From Coniella vitis (Eukaryota > Ascomycota > Sordariomycetes > Diaporthales > Schizoparmaceae): a stretch of 64,000 nucleotides of DNA. The stretch covers positions 1 through 64,000 of the forward strand of contig WUJK01000015.1 of assembly GCA_011317545.1 (NCBI GenBank), given 5' to 3'. The stretch's first letter is position 1. Every line of letters begins with the position of its first letter. The notes under the pieces are model-generated. The model saw only the letters and a list, made by a program, of their open reading frames with translations, was not told the origin of the DNA and did not search any database. Positions 1 to 10,500 of this stretch are shown one piece after another. The translations under genes and the position numbers were made by a program.

Positions 1-620
1 TTCTAATTAAATATAATAGAATTCTAATTAAATATAATAAATTCTAATTAAATATAATAGAATTCTAATTAAATATAATAGAATTCTAATTAAATATAAT
101 AGAATTCTAATTAAATATAATAAATTCTAATTAAATATAATAAATTCTAATTAAATATAATAGAATTCTAATTAAATATAATAGAATTCTAATTAAATAT
201 AATAGAATTCTAATTAAATATAATAGAATTCTAATTAAATATAATAGAATTCTAATTAAATATAATAGAATTCTAATTAAATATAATAGAATTCTAATTA
301 AATATAATAGAATTCTAATTAAATATAATAGAATTCTAATTAAATATAATAGAATTCTAATTAAATATAAAATAAACCTTTATAAAAATATATTAATAAA
401 ATATTCTTTAATAAATATTATATAATTAAAATAAATATAATAGAATTCTAATTAAATATAATAGAATTCTAATTAAATATAATAGAATTCTAATTAAATA
501 TAATAGAATTCTAATTAAATATATAGAATTCTAATTAAATATAAAATAAACCTTTATAAAAATATATTAATAAAATATTCTTTAATAAATATTATATAAT
601 TAAAATAAATATAATTTAAA
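1..620. repeat. AT-rich satellite with 21-bp tandem unit
   Basis: A tandem array whose unit is about 21 bp (ttctaattaaatataatag plus aa), with 20-bp variants lacking one base. About 18 copies run from 1 to 370, and 5 more from about 440 to 540. Each block is followed by the same roughly 70-75 bp non-repeat spacer (starting ataaaccttt, near 367 and 543), so there is a higher-order period. The unit contains GAATTC and is nearly free of G and C apart from that. It could be an AT-isochore, pericentromeric or subtelomeric satellite; the sequence alone does not decide. No coding potential. Confidence 0.95.
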
Positions 621-905
621 TATAATTTAAATATTAATAATTTAATATATTATAAATATTATAATATATTTATTTATTTTCTTTTTTTTAAAAAAAAGTC
701 TTAGTACTTTTAGTTACTAAAAGTACTAAAAATACTAACTAAACTAACTAAAGAAAAGTTTAATACTAACTAACTAAGACTAAAGCTTATTAAAGTACTA
801 ACTAAAACTAACTAAAAGGAAATTTAGTACTAACTAACTAAGATTAAAGATAACTAAAGTACTAACTAACTAAGGTTTTTTTTTAGTTAGTTAGTTAGTA
901 ACTAA
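621..905. repeat. AT-rich block with ACTAACTAA repeats and a hairpin
   Basis: Degenerate repeats built on AGTACTAACTAACTAAG recur from about 690 to 880, and the block ends in an inverted repeat: ACTAACTAACTAA near 861, an eight-T loop region, then TTAGTTAGTTAGTTAGT up to 899. It is the transition from the satellite to normal GC content, which begins near 910. From 906 to 1252 I see nothing but the presumed 3' flank of the Noc2 gene. Confidence 0.85.
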
Positions 906-1252
906 AAACTAAGGATTAATTTTCCAACCCTGTTGGTTATTGCTTTTCGCAAGCGATGAACATTATCTTTTTCCACATGTGAGTACTACTGTAACGTACT
1001 TGGACTTGTCGATTTCAAGGAATCAACGGAGGCCTTATGTTCGCAACATGAGGCTAGGATTCAAATCAATAGGCTTTTAAGTTATGAAAACTAGAAAACT
1101 GACAAAAAACAAAACAAAAAAACAGTAGCAATGCAAATCGTTTATCAATGTAGCGATATAGAAGGACAGTTCATATATTAGGCCGAGTTAACAGCCACTT
1201 GTATATATATGTATCAGTTGCTTAGCCTTACAAGACAGGTATCATTTTCCCC

Positions 1253-3634
1253 CTAATCATTCATCATCGTCGTCCTCGTCGTCCTCATCCTCATCGTCCT
1301 CGTCCTCCTCGTCCTCCTCTTCCTCCTCTTCCTCTTCCTCTTCCTCTTCCTCCTCTCCTCTTCCTCGTTCTCCTCGTCCTCATCCTTTATCCTCCTTCGT
1401 TCTTCCTCCTTCCTCTTCTTGTCGTCCTCTTTCCTGGCTTCTTCCATCATCTTTGCTTTTTCCGCTTTCAATTTACGCTGCGTGACGACAAACACTCCGA
1501 TCGGCGTTTTCTCCCAGTCGAATCCGCTAAGGAACTTGTCCACCTGGTCGCGATTCTTGGGTGCAAAGTCAACCTTGACGCGCTTCTGTTCGATAAATTT
1601 GGCGTTGGCCTCAATCTTTTGCACCAGGAGAGCAATCTGCGTCACCAGCTTCGTATTCCTGTTGCCGTTGCCCTTTGTTGCTTTCTTGTTGCCACGCGCC
1701 TCCTTCGACCACCGCTTGAGCATAATGACAACAGGCAAGGCGAACTCGGGGAAAGCAATATTTGTCGACCAAATGGCAAAGTACTCGCAAAAGAGCTCGA
1801 CTACTTGCTCGCCCACGCCGTCCTGGTAGACACGGGTGCGCAGGTACGACTTGGGCGCCTTGTACTGGACGCTGAAATCAAGAGCCTTCAAAGTCGTCGC
1901 CTTGGGGGGCTTCTTCATCTCGGCCGAGTTGAGCACCTCCAGGAGCGCCGAGGCGAGCGGGATGTAGGTGCCGGTGGCACGCGAGACCCGCAGCAGTGAG
2001 CGGATGAGGTGGAAACGGAGGGGGAAGTAGAGGGCGGTGGGGATGAGGCGCATGGCTCCCAAAGTGACTTGGACGAGCGGGTATATGAGCAGTTTCAACT
2101 GGCTTTCTTTGTTGGATTCCGCTTCCTTGAGCAAACTGCAGTGCTCGGCGAGGACGCAAGACCAAAAGTCGAGCGAGTGAACGTACTGCCAGTTGTAGAC
2201 AGCCTTGTACGACTCGTTTTGATTGTGCGTGATGCTGTTGCGCAGGTGAATGGCAAGTTGGCGGATAAAGGTAAAGGCGGTGGTGTAGCCGATGGATTGG
2301 TCGATGCCCCAGAGCTCGGCGGCCGAGTTCTTCATGAGATTGATGCCTTGGATTGTGTTGGGGTTGGTCGAGCGGCTCCCTTGGATGAGGCCCTGGTAGG
2401 TTACCTTGAGGACAGCCTCGCGAATGCCCTTGTCGCCAATGACGACGAGTCTGCGCAGGACCAGGAAGGCTGTTATCCTGGTTGCCTCGCTGCTGGAGGA
2501 TTGCGACCAGAAGTGGACGATGGTCTTGATAAGGTTCTTGAGAACTTTGCGGAAGGAGAGCAGGTAGGGCAGGAGGGGTGTGAGGGCGGAAATGGTGAGT
2601 TTCAGGGTGGCATCATCCGAGAGTGTCCCTAAGAGGTGGAGGACAGAAGCCGCGTAGCTCTTGATGAGTATGGAGAGAGTCCTGAACTTTTTGGTCTCGG
2701 TCGGTATCGTGACCTTGCCGGAAGCAGTCTCCTTGATGGGGCAGTGGTGTTGCAGCACTTCGGGAATCTGCTTGAGTGCCACTATGAGGATGTCGTGGAA
2801 CACCTCTGGGTCTGAGATTGTGTATTTTTGCTTCTTCTCCTCGTCATCTTCGTTGAGGTGTGCGGCACTGCGGAAAGCCAGAACAACTTGTCGTGCAGCC
2901 CGCAGCGATTTTGTTTCGGTAATCGAAGTCTTCCATCGTGCGACCATGGTCTTGGTGAGCTCATTGCGCGAGGAAAACTCGTCGTCGTCATCCGACTCGG
3001 CCTCGACAGCGGCCTTGCTGTCCTTCTTCCTCTTCTTCTTGGGCTGCTCGTTGTCTTCGCTCCCGCTCAGCTCATCAATCTCTGCCATGTCCACATTCTC
3101 ATCGAAATCAAGGGCCTCGGGGTCGTTCTCCTGCAGGTACTTGTAAAACTCGGGGTCATTCTTGGCCAGAGCATCCATGGCGCCTTTGCTCATGCCCACG
3201 TCAGCATCGTCCGACTCAGCATCGCTGTTGTCGTCGTCACCGTCAGGGGACGCCGAGTCGCTGTCCCCGTCGTCATCATCTTGTGGCGCATCGCGCTTTC
3301 TCTTGCCCAGCTTGCCATTGGCAGCCTTGGCCTTCTTGTCACCGGCCTTCTTGTCTATGATCTCAAAGCCGCCACTGAAAAAGTCGTCGACGCTCATGCC
3401 ACTGACGGTGGCATCGGGGGCATTCTTCTTGGGCTTAGCTGCAGTCTCGTTTTCGCCGTCGGCCTTGGGGCCCTTGAAAAAGTCGTCATCGCGGGAGCGC
3501 TTTGCCTGCTTCTTGGCCTTTTGCTGGGCGCGCTGCTTGACCTTTGCGTCGGCCTTGCGCTTGTCGAGGACGCCCTTGAGGTGGTTCTTTTCGAACTTCT
3601 TGGTCGCCTTGGCGTTCTTCTTGCCGGGACCCAT
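1253..3634 (-). CDS. NOC2: Nucleolar complex protein Noc2, frameshifted tail
   Basis: A 793-residue single-exon protein of the Noc2 family, which works with Noc1 and Noc3 in nuclear export of pre-60S ribosomal particles. The start is the ATG at 3634 (MGPGKKNAK); the frame is open further upstream but only from a TTG. The N-terminus is basic (KKFEKNHLKGVLDKRK), followed by acidic and basic low-complexity stretches typical of nucleolar proteins. The conserved core includes QGINLMKNSAAELWGID, YNWQYVHSLDFWSCVLAEHC and YPLVQVTLGAMRLIPTALYF. The last 40 or so residues are oddly Arg/Lys-rich. In the neighbouring frame, from about 1355 down to a TGA at 1261, the same DNA encodes an almost pure Glu/Asp tail, the expected composition for this family. 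One G appears to be missing near 1355. The gene is divergent from VPS28. Confidence 0.93.
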   Translation of the reverse strand: MGPGKKNAKATKKFEKNHLKGVLDKRKADAKVKQRAQQKAKKQAKRSRDDDFFKGPKADGENETAAKPKKNAPDATVSGMSVDDFFSGGFEIIDKKAGDKKAKAANGKLGKRKRDAPQDDDDGDSDSASPDGDDDNSDAESDDADVGMSKGAMDALAKNDPEFYKYLQENDPEALDFDENVDMAEIDELSGSEDNEQPKKKRKKDSKAAVEAESDDDDEFSSRNELTKTMVARWKTSITETKSLRAARQVVLAFRSAAHLNEDDEEKKQKYTISDPEVFHDILIVALKQIPEVLQHHCPIKETASGKVTIPTETKKFRTLSILIKSYAASVLHLLGTLSDDATLKLTISALTPLLPYLLSFRKVLKNLIKTIVHFWSQSSSSEATRITAFLVLRRLVVIGDKGIREAVLKVTYQGLIQGSRSTNPNTIQGINLMKNSAAELWGIDQSIGYTTAFTFIRQLAIHLRNSITHNQNESYKAVYNWQYVHSLDFWSCVLAEHCSLLKEAESNKESQLKLLIYPLVQVTLGAMRLIPTALYFPLRFHLIRSLLRVSRATGTYIPLASALLEVLNSAEMKKPPKATTLKALDFSVQYKAPKSYLRTRVYQDGVGEQVVELFCEYFAIWSTNIAFPEFALPVVIMLKRWSKEARGNKKATKGNGNRNTKLVTQIALLVQKIEANAKFIEQKRVKVDFAPKNRDQVDKFLSGFDWEKTPIGVFVVTQRKLKAEKAKMMEEARKEDDKKRKEEERRRIKDEDEENEEEERRKRKRKRKRRKRRTRRTRTMRMRTTRTTMMND

Positions 3635-4027
3635 CTTGTTTTTGGTGGCACCTATGGGCGGAGGTTGGTGGGTGGGATGAGGATTGGTGTTGCTGGACTT
3701 TTCGAAGGGGAAAAGCCACGGCAAAGAATGGACGTTCGAGGCGGGACTGGGTGGGCGGCCAATTGCAATTATGGATTGCTGCTTTCTCGAAAAATTTCCA
3801 GGCTTGCTGGGCGATAAGCGGCTTATCTAAACCCGTACCCTGGTGTGGTCCCCTGCCAAAAGGTACGGGGGTACTTTGGTACTTTGCGACAGGTAACTTG
3901 ACTGACAAGTGAGCGACTTGGGCAACTGCCTCGATGGGCACTCTGGCAGCCTCGCTCATGCCGTCCGCCTCGCATGCAACATCATCACTACCAAAATGAT
4001 AATGTCAAGATCCAGCTTCGCGTCAAG
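3635..4027. promoter_or_regulatory. Divergent promoter between NOC2 and VPS28
   Basis: 393 bp separate the two start codons. It contains three closely spaced GTAC cores near 3862-3882 but no clear TATA box. I see no further gene in it. Confidence 0.5.
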
Positions 4028-4907
4028 ATGATACCCAGACAGGCATATGCGCCCACACCGCACAGCTACGTACCAAATACAACCCTCTCCGCCACCATTA
4101 ATCTCGATGAGGCAAGTACAACTCACAGACCAACTCAATCTCATCTCATCATCCTCGTCTCAGGCTGTTCTACCGCCTCATTAACACTGCGCACGCAATA
4201 AATAATCACAGGAAGTCAAACTTGCAGACACCCGCGCCGAGCGCGACCTGCAAGACTCGCTAGCCGAGATCTTCAGCATCCTCGTCACCCTCGACGAGCT
4301 CGAAAAGGCCTTCCTCAAGGACGCCATCCCGGAAGCAGACTACACGGAGATCTGCGAGCGCAGCCTCAAGCAGTACAACGCCATCTTGGTCGATGAAGGC
4401 GTCGCCAGAGCCTTTGTCGGCATTGAGGAATTCAAGGCCGAGTGGGATGTTGGTCTCCGTCTCCGCCACCACCTCTTTCACCACTATCGTCGCTAATCAC
4501 ACACACAATAGCTTGAAATCCCCCGCGCCACAGAGCGCATCCGCGTCGGCATGCCCAGCACAGCCCTCACAGCCTCTGCAGGCGCCCCGCCACCGTCCCA
4601 AACACCAGGGGGCAGCAACACCAGTGGCGCGCTCATCCTCGAAGCAACGCAGGACTTCATCACCTTTCTCGATGCCCTGCGGCTCGGTCTCTTGGCAAAA
4701 GACCAATTACACCCGCTGCTAACGGACGTCATCCAGTCCGTGAACAAGGTGACGGACCGTGATTTTGAGAATAGGGGCAAAATTGTGCAGTGGCTCATTG
4801 CGCTCAACCAGATGCGTGCGACGGAGGAGCTGAGCGATGCGCAGGCGAGGGAGCTTGAGTTGGATATCAACTCGGCATATCAGGGGTTCAAGAGTACATT
4901 GACTTGA
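4028..4907 (+). CDS. VPS28: ESCRT-I subunit Vps28
   Basis: Three exons, 4028-4111, 4212-4448 and 4512-4907, give a 238-residue Vps28, the ESCRT-I subunit that links cargo recognition to ESCRT-II during multivesicular body sorting. The N-terminus reads MIPRQAYAPTPHSYVPN, then NLDEEVKLADTRAERDLQDS across the first junction; the core domain has LAEIFSILVTLDELEKAF, and the C-terminal four-helix domain ends LNQMRATEELSDAQ. The first intron (4112-4211) must use a GC donor, AG|GCAAGT, because that alone restores NLDEEVKL. The second intron has the weak donor GTTGGT. The start at 4028 has A at -3; an in-frame ATG at 3974 is possible but has poor context and precedes no conserved residues. Convergent with MDM12, 160 bp away. 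Confidence 0.93.
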
Positions 4908-5067
4908 ACGAGGCGCGGCCTATTTGAAGATCTTTGCATGTCTGTCGTGATTTCCATACTGGCTGTACAACATCCCCACAACACATACCGGATAGACCTC
5001 CTCCACTGTCTTTGTGATGCCTTTTGGAATGTGCCTGCTTGTCCACGATATACGCAAAGCAAGTCCA

Positions 5068-6878
5068 TCAGACGAGAAACGTCCAGAAGCTGGGATACAC
5101 AAACTCCTCTTCAAAGATGCGCCTCACCTGCTCGAGCACAAACCTCTCCACCTTGCCCACATTCTTGAGACTCTGCTTGCCGCCTTCCCGCTGTCCAATC
5201 TCACTCTCGACGCGAATTTCTTGTAACAGCCCACCCATTTTAGTGTTCCGAGCAGCAGGGCCATGAGCTCCACCTGCACCACTCCCACTCCGACCTCCAC
5301 CCTGCTGCTCTGCACCACCCTCCTCATCATCCCCGCCCACAGCGGCAAGCGCATCCTCTGGACTCAAGAAACAGAAATGCACTCTTTTGCGAATGTATGC
5401 CACCACACCGACGCCATCAAATGATAGCCCCGTAATACTCAACCGTAGCGGGATCCCGACAAAGCTCGGCATGGGGTAATCAAGGAGGATATCAGCTGTG
5501 AGGAGGAGTCTGACATCGCCCGAATACCGGATACGGAAGACGGCTTGGATGTCTTCTATTCGTGGCTCGCGGAAGCGTGGGCGTTTCTCATTGTCGTCGT
5601 CATCGTCATCGTCATCATCATCTTCACCGTCATTGATGTGCTGTTCTCCATCAATGTCATCGTCTTCTACGATGGCGCTCCCTCCGAGAACAGTCTTATC
5701 CCTGGTCGGAGGCCGCGATATCCCGCCCGAAGAAGTAGCTGCAAATGTAGACACACTGGACTTCTCATGCAGCGCGGGATCAGAGAGATGAATGGGCGTC
5801 AAGCCTGACAGCGAAGACGAGGCAGCGGGCTGGTTGAAGCCTTCTATCGAAACGGACCCCTGGCTTGGGTTGCGACTGTGACTTGGCGCACGATGGTCGA
5901 TCCCTGCTCCAGCTGCTGCTCCGTGATACAAGTGTTCAGGCAGCCCAGCCGTAGATATGGACGCTGGGCTACTTCCGCCCATCTCTGGCGTGCGAGATTG
6001 GTGATACTTGTACTGCTTGTTGTTGTTGTTGTTGTTGTTGTTGTTATTCGGATTGTTGTTCCCAAGCTGCGCACCGGCCACAGCAGCAAGCGGCGTCTGC
6101 GTCCCGCTCAACCCGCCCGCAAGATGAGAATGAAAATAATGCAGATTGGACGTGCCTCCCGGGATCCCTGGTGTCGAGGTGCCCCAAAAGGGACTGCCCA
6201 TGTCCTGTGGTATGGACGAGATGCCGCGCATGTGCGCCCCAGGGAAGGTGGTCGTAATGTGGGGTGGGAGGGCCGAGAGCCTTGCACCGCCGGCTCCCAT
6301 GCGTAGATGGGGAGGCGGTGCGCCTGGCCGTTCTCTCATTCCTTTGCTGTTGCTGCTTTTGCTGCTGCTACTGGGCGGTGCTCCTCCGTTGCCGCGTCGT
6401 CGGAAATCTGTGGTGGCAGAAGCAGCTCCTCGCAAGCCATGCACCCCTCCACCACCGCTCCCATTCGCAGCAAATCGGCCACCTGGCACGCTTAACCCGC
6501 CAAAGCTCCCATTACCACCGCGCCCGCTGCCGCCGCCGCCGCCGCCGCCACGGCTATATTCGCCATACTCTCCATCCACATCCCTCTCCACCACATAGCC
6601 GTCGTCGTCTTCCAAGTCATCAGCATCATCATCCGAGTCGTCATCATCATCTGCAGCAGGATTCTCCTCATAGAAATCCGGCAACGGGTCTGTGATATCC
6701 TTGAGCTCCAGCTCCGGCGGTGTAGCCCCAAACGCAAAATCATGCACCGTGACCGATTTGATGAAGCGGGCAGGGCCACAGATTGGAATTTGGTGTGGAT
6801 GAAGTCGCGAATCGAGTGCGCGAGGGCGTCGCCGTCGGGTCCCGTAGTGAGGGTTTCCCAGTTGAGGTCGATGGACAT
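5068..6878 (-). CDS. MDM12: ERMES complex subunit Mdm12, with a frameshift
   Basis: Mdm12 is the cytosolic SMP-domain subunit of the ER-mitochondria encounter structure, involved in lipid exchange and mitochondrial shape. The start at 6878 gives MSIDLNWETL and continues to FQSVALP. The family then expects RFIKSVTVHDFAFG, which is present but in another frame: one base, probably a C in the CCC run, is missing at about 6768-6771. There is no room for an intron. After the break the frame is open to TGA at 5068, with a long Ser/Asn/Gly-rich insertion (poly-Asn near 6017-6050, acidic runs near 5610) and the diagnostic end GDVRLLLTADILLDYP and FVYPSFWTFLV. With the break ignored the product would be about 603 residues, long for Mdm12 because of the low-complexity insertion. 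Either a consensus error or a recent null allele; I favour the former. Confidence 0.9.
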
Positions 6879-7562
6879 GTTTGGCCGGGACGGGGGGGCC
6901 CGTAGGTTTGACTGTGGGTGACCGTCCCCTGGTTTTTCGTTTTGCTCCGCCTGTTTTTGTTTCTGGGCAGCCTTTGCTTTGTACAGATTCAGGGTCTTGT
7001 CGAGACAGCTGATGCGGCGTGGCGAATTGCAGACGGTGTGGAGATGGTAGAGCAAAGAGTACTGAAGGCTACTTGAATTGGGTTGAGGTTGAAGGAGTTG
7101 GGTACATCAAGATTCCGGTATTCCAGCCAGAGTCGTAGATTGTGAGATTGCGACAATCGAGGCAGCAACGCGAACGTTCCCGATCAGTCCTTCCAGTCGT
7201 CGCTGACACCTGCTCACTGCAGAGAGATATTTCCAATCTTGCGACGCACTCTGCTTGTAGTTGATAGTGGTAACATTTAGTGGGTGGCGTCCATGACTTT
7301 TGGAATTGACCTTCGTGGTCGTGACCAGGGTTCGGGTTACGTTCAAGTCTCCAACATGATTCGGCAGAGACCAAGTTGTCACAATACCTAGACAGATGCA
7401 GAACATGACCAGGTCAAGTTTTCAGTTTGGTGACTATTTTGTAATAAGGCGTAATAAGCACATAGGCCAAGTCAATATACAAACAACAACACCCGCTTCT
7501 CGCACTTTACACAAATCATATTCCAGAAGCTGGGCCAGCCCGTCGGTTCACACGGCTTAGAC
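6879..7562. other. Intergenic, MDM12 upstream region
   Basis: 684 bp between the Mdm12 start and the 3' end of the copper ATPase gene, both on the minus strand. It must hold the MDM12 promoter. Only short frames with no family resemblance are present. Confidence 0.6.
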
Positions 7563-10500
7563 TCAGACTCTGTCCAAGTTGGCCAGAGGCACGTACCCGG
7601 TTTCGTCTCTCTTGCTCCGCCCCATGGCCCCTCTTACCCTGCTAACAACCTCCGACACGCCCTCCAGCACCGTGTTCGCCATGCTGGGCCTGCTCAACCT
7701 CATCTCCATCGCCTCCTTGCCTGCCGCCTCGTCCATCCACCTGGGACGCTTCCAGAACTTGAGCAGCAGCGAGCTCATAACTACAGACACAGAGCTAATC
7801 GCCATCGCCGCGCCTGCCGCCATTGGATGGAGGTGTAAGCCAAATGGCAAGAAGATGCCCATTGCAAAGGGCAGTCCAACAATATTGTAAATGCACGCCC
7901 ACGCCAAATTGGCCTTGATGCGGTTGAAGATGCTCTTGGACAGGTGCAGGGCGGCGGGGATGTCCATCAGCTCATTGGGACGCATAAGAACCACGTCAGC
8001 CGCCTCCATGGCGACATCTGTACCGGAGGCCATGGCGATGCCAACGTCTGCAGTTGCCAACGCTGGCGAATCGTTGATGCCGTCACCGACCATGGCGACG
8101 ATGTCACCTTGGTCGTGAAGCTGACGGACAATTATCTGCTTCTGATCGGGCGACATACCAGCATGCACACACTCCTCGGGAATGCCAACTGCTGCCGCCA
8201 CAGCGTGCGCAGTAGAAGGCTGGTCGCCAGTGACCATGGAAACCTTGACGCCCATGCGATGCTGCAAGACGGCAATCGCAGCGGCAGCACCCTCTTTGAT
8301 CACATCTGACAGGCAGAGATGGCCTGCATATTGGCCGTCAATGGCAATAAAGATGTTCGTAGTACCGGCAGAGTCACGGGATTTTCCGGATGAGGCATTC
8401 TTGTTGATGGCTTCCGAGGCGTCAATGGCTTCTTGAGATACGTCCACATCGTTTTCACGTAGGTACTTGACGTTGCCGACCAAGATGTTGTAGCGAGTGC
8501 GGTCGGCGCTGGTGGCTGGCTCGACGCTGGCCGAGATACCGTACGCGCCGGCAGGCCCACAGCTGCATTAAAGTCGCCAACACTACCCTCGATGGTGCCC
8601 TCGGAGCCAAGACCAAGCTCAGCTTTAGCAGCATTGAGTACAGCCTTGCCCACTGGGTGCTCACTGCCCATCTCGGCCAAGCCAACAATAGTCCACCACA
8701 GTCGACGGCGCGACTCATTATTCTGCCAGGCGGAGACAATGTTCATACCGGCCACAGTCATTCTGCCGTAGGTTATAGTGCCAGTCTTGTCGAGCACAAT
8801 GTGGGTGACCTTGGTAGTAGTCTCAAGTGCTGCACCACCCTTGACGAGGATGCCGTTCTCAGCGCCGACTCCAGTGCCAACCATAACAGCAGTAGGAGTT
8901 GCCAGGCCAAGCGCGCAAGGGCAGGCAAAGACAATGACTGAAATGCATAGCTTGACGCAAACAAAGATTTTACCTCCGCTCGAGTCCTCCATAAAAATCT
9001 TGGGTGGGTGAGAAAGCACGTGACTGAGAACCATCCAGACAATAAAGGTCAACAAGCCCAGAATGAGGATCGTGGGCACGAAGTACCCAGCTAGAGTATC
9101 CGCCAGTCTCTGAATAGGTGCGCGTGTGGTTTGAGCATCTTGAACAAGCTTCACAATTTGGCTGAGCTGCGTGTCGCGGCCAGCACGAGTTACCCGAAGA
9201 TCCACACGGCCGTGACCGTTGACGGTACCGCCAATCAAGAAGGAGCCCTTGCGCTTCTGCACGGGCATAGCCTCGCCCGTCACCATACTCTCGTCGACAT
9301 AGGTCTCTCCTCGAACCAGGACACCGTCAGCCGGAATCTTGTCGCCAGGGCGGAGGATGACAACGTCTCCCACCTGAATCAGTTCCGTTGGGATGATCTT
9401 CTCCTCGGCAGCGTTCCCATCCGCCGTGGGGGATCTGGGATCGTCACTGTCCCACTTTTCCGCCGCCTTTTCGGCAGCAATGGGATCGACATAAATTGTT
9501 GCCATAGATGGGGCCAGAGACATGAGACGCGACAAGGCCTTGGAGGTCTGGCCCTTGGCACGGTTTTCAAGGAACCGGCCAAATGTGATGAAGGTGATCA
9601 ACATGGTGCTGGTGTCAAAGATTGTGCTTGGTCTGCTGTGGGGAGGGAAAATGAATGAGACCATCATAGCAACACAGCTGAAGAAGAAGGCACACGAAGT
9701 GCCCAGCACAACCAAGACGTCCATGGTTGGCGAGCCGTGCTTGACAGACTTGTAAGCTGAGACATAGAAGCGTTTGCCAATGCCGAATTGCACTGGAATG
9801 GTCAGGACCAGACACACAATGTCGCCCAAGAAAAGGCCTGGCAGGATCTGCCATGCCCCAAAATCCAGAATTGGTAAGCACATGGGAATGATCATGCCTA
9901 TGAGAAAGACGGGGACGGCGAAGCTCAAAGACGTCCGAAAGGCTCTTCGCCATTCGTTGATTTCTCGAGTCTTGGCCAAAGATTCGAGCTGTGCGTTGTT
10001 GTCGTCACTGTCGGCGACCAGAGCATTGAAACCTGTCTCCTCGACTGTCTCAACAATGGCCCGTAGGCCCGTTACACCCGTTGGTGCGTAACGGTCAACC
10101 TCGAAGTTGCCAAGCTGAGCTTGACCGAGTCCACACCAGGCAGAGTCTGAAGCTTTTCCTCGAGTGCTGTAGCCGCAGCAGCATCTGGTACTCCATACAC
10201 CCTTGAATTGCGCGATCGAGGTCGCTTGTTGCTTGTCGGCAGCTTCCGATTGTGTCGAGACGATGGACGCGCCAAAGCCGCGGTCTTCGATGATTTCCGC
10301 AATCTGCTCCGGGGACAACTTCGTTGGGGTCATGCGTTATGACGGCTCGCTCGGCCAAGAGGCTGATATTGAACTTGAGCATCCCCTCGACGTCCTTGAA
10401 GCCAGACTCGACCGCCGACGTGCATGCGCCGCAAGTCATGCCTTCGATGGCCACCGTTGTGATCATCTGAAGGGCAGTCGTTGCAGGACCGCGATGGGCC

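Noticed and set aside
1..620. CRISPR-like regular repeats
   Set aside because: Units are contiguous without unique spacers, nearly pure AT, and the host is a eukaryote.
1020..1090. Possible tRNA T-arm (GATTCAAATC)
   Set aside because: No matching acceptor stem, D-arm or anticodon stem could be drawn around it.
2828..3817. 330-codon plus-strand frame opposite the Noc2 gene
   Set aside because: It is the antisense reading of acidic and basic low-complexity Noc2 codons (poly-Leu/Val) with no domain.
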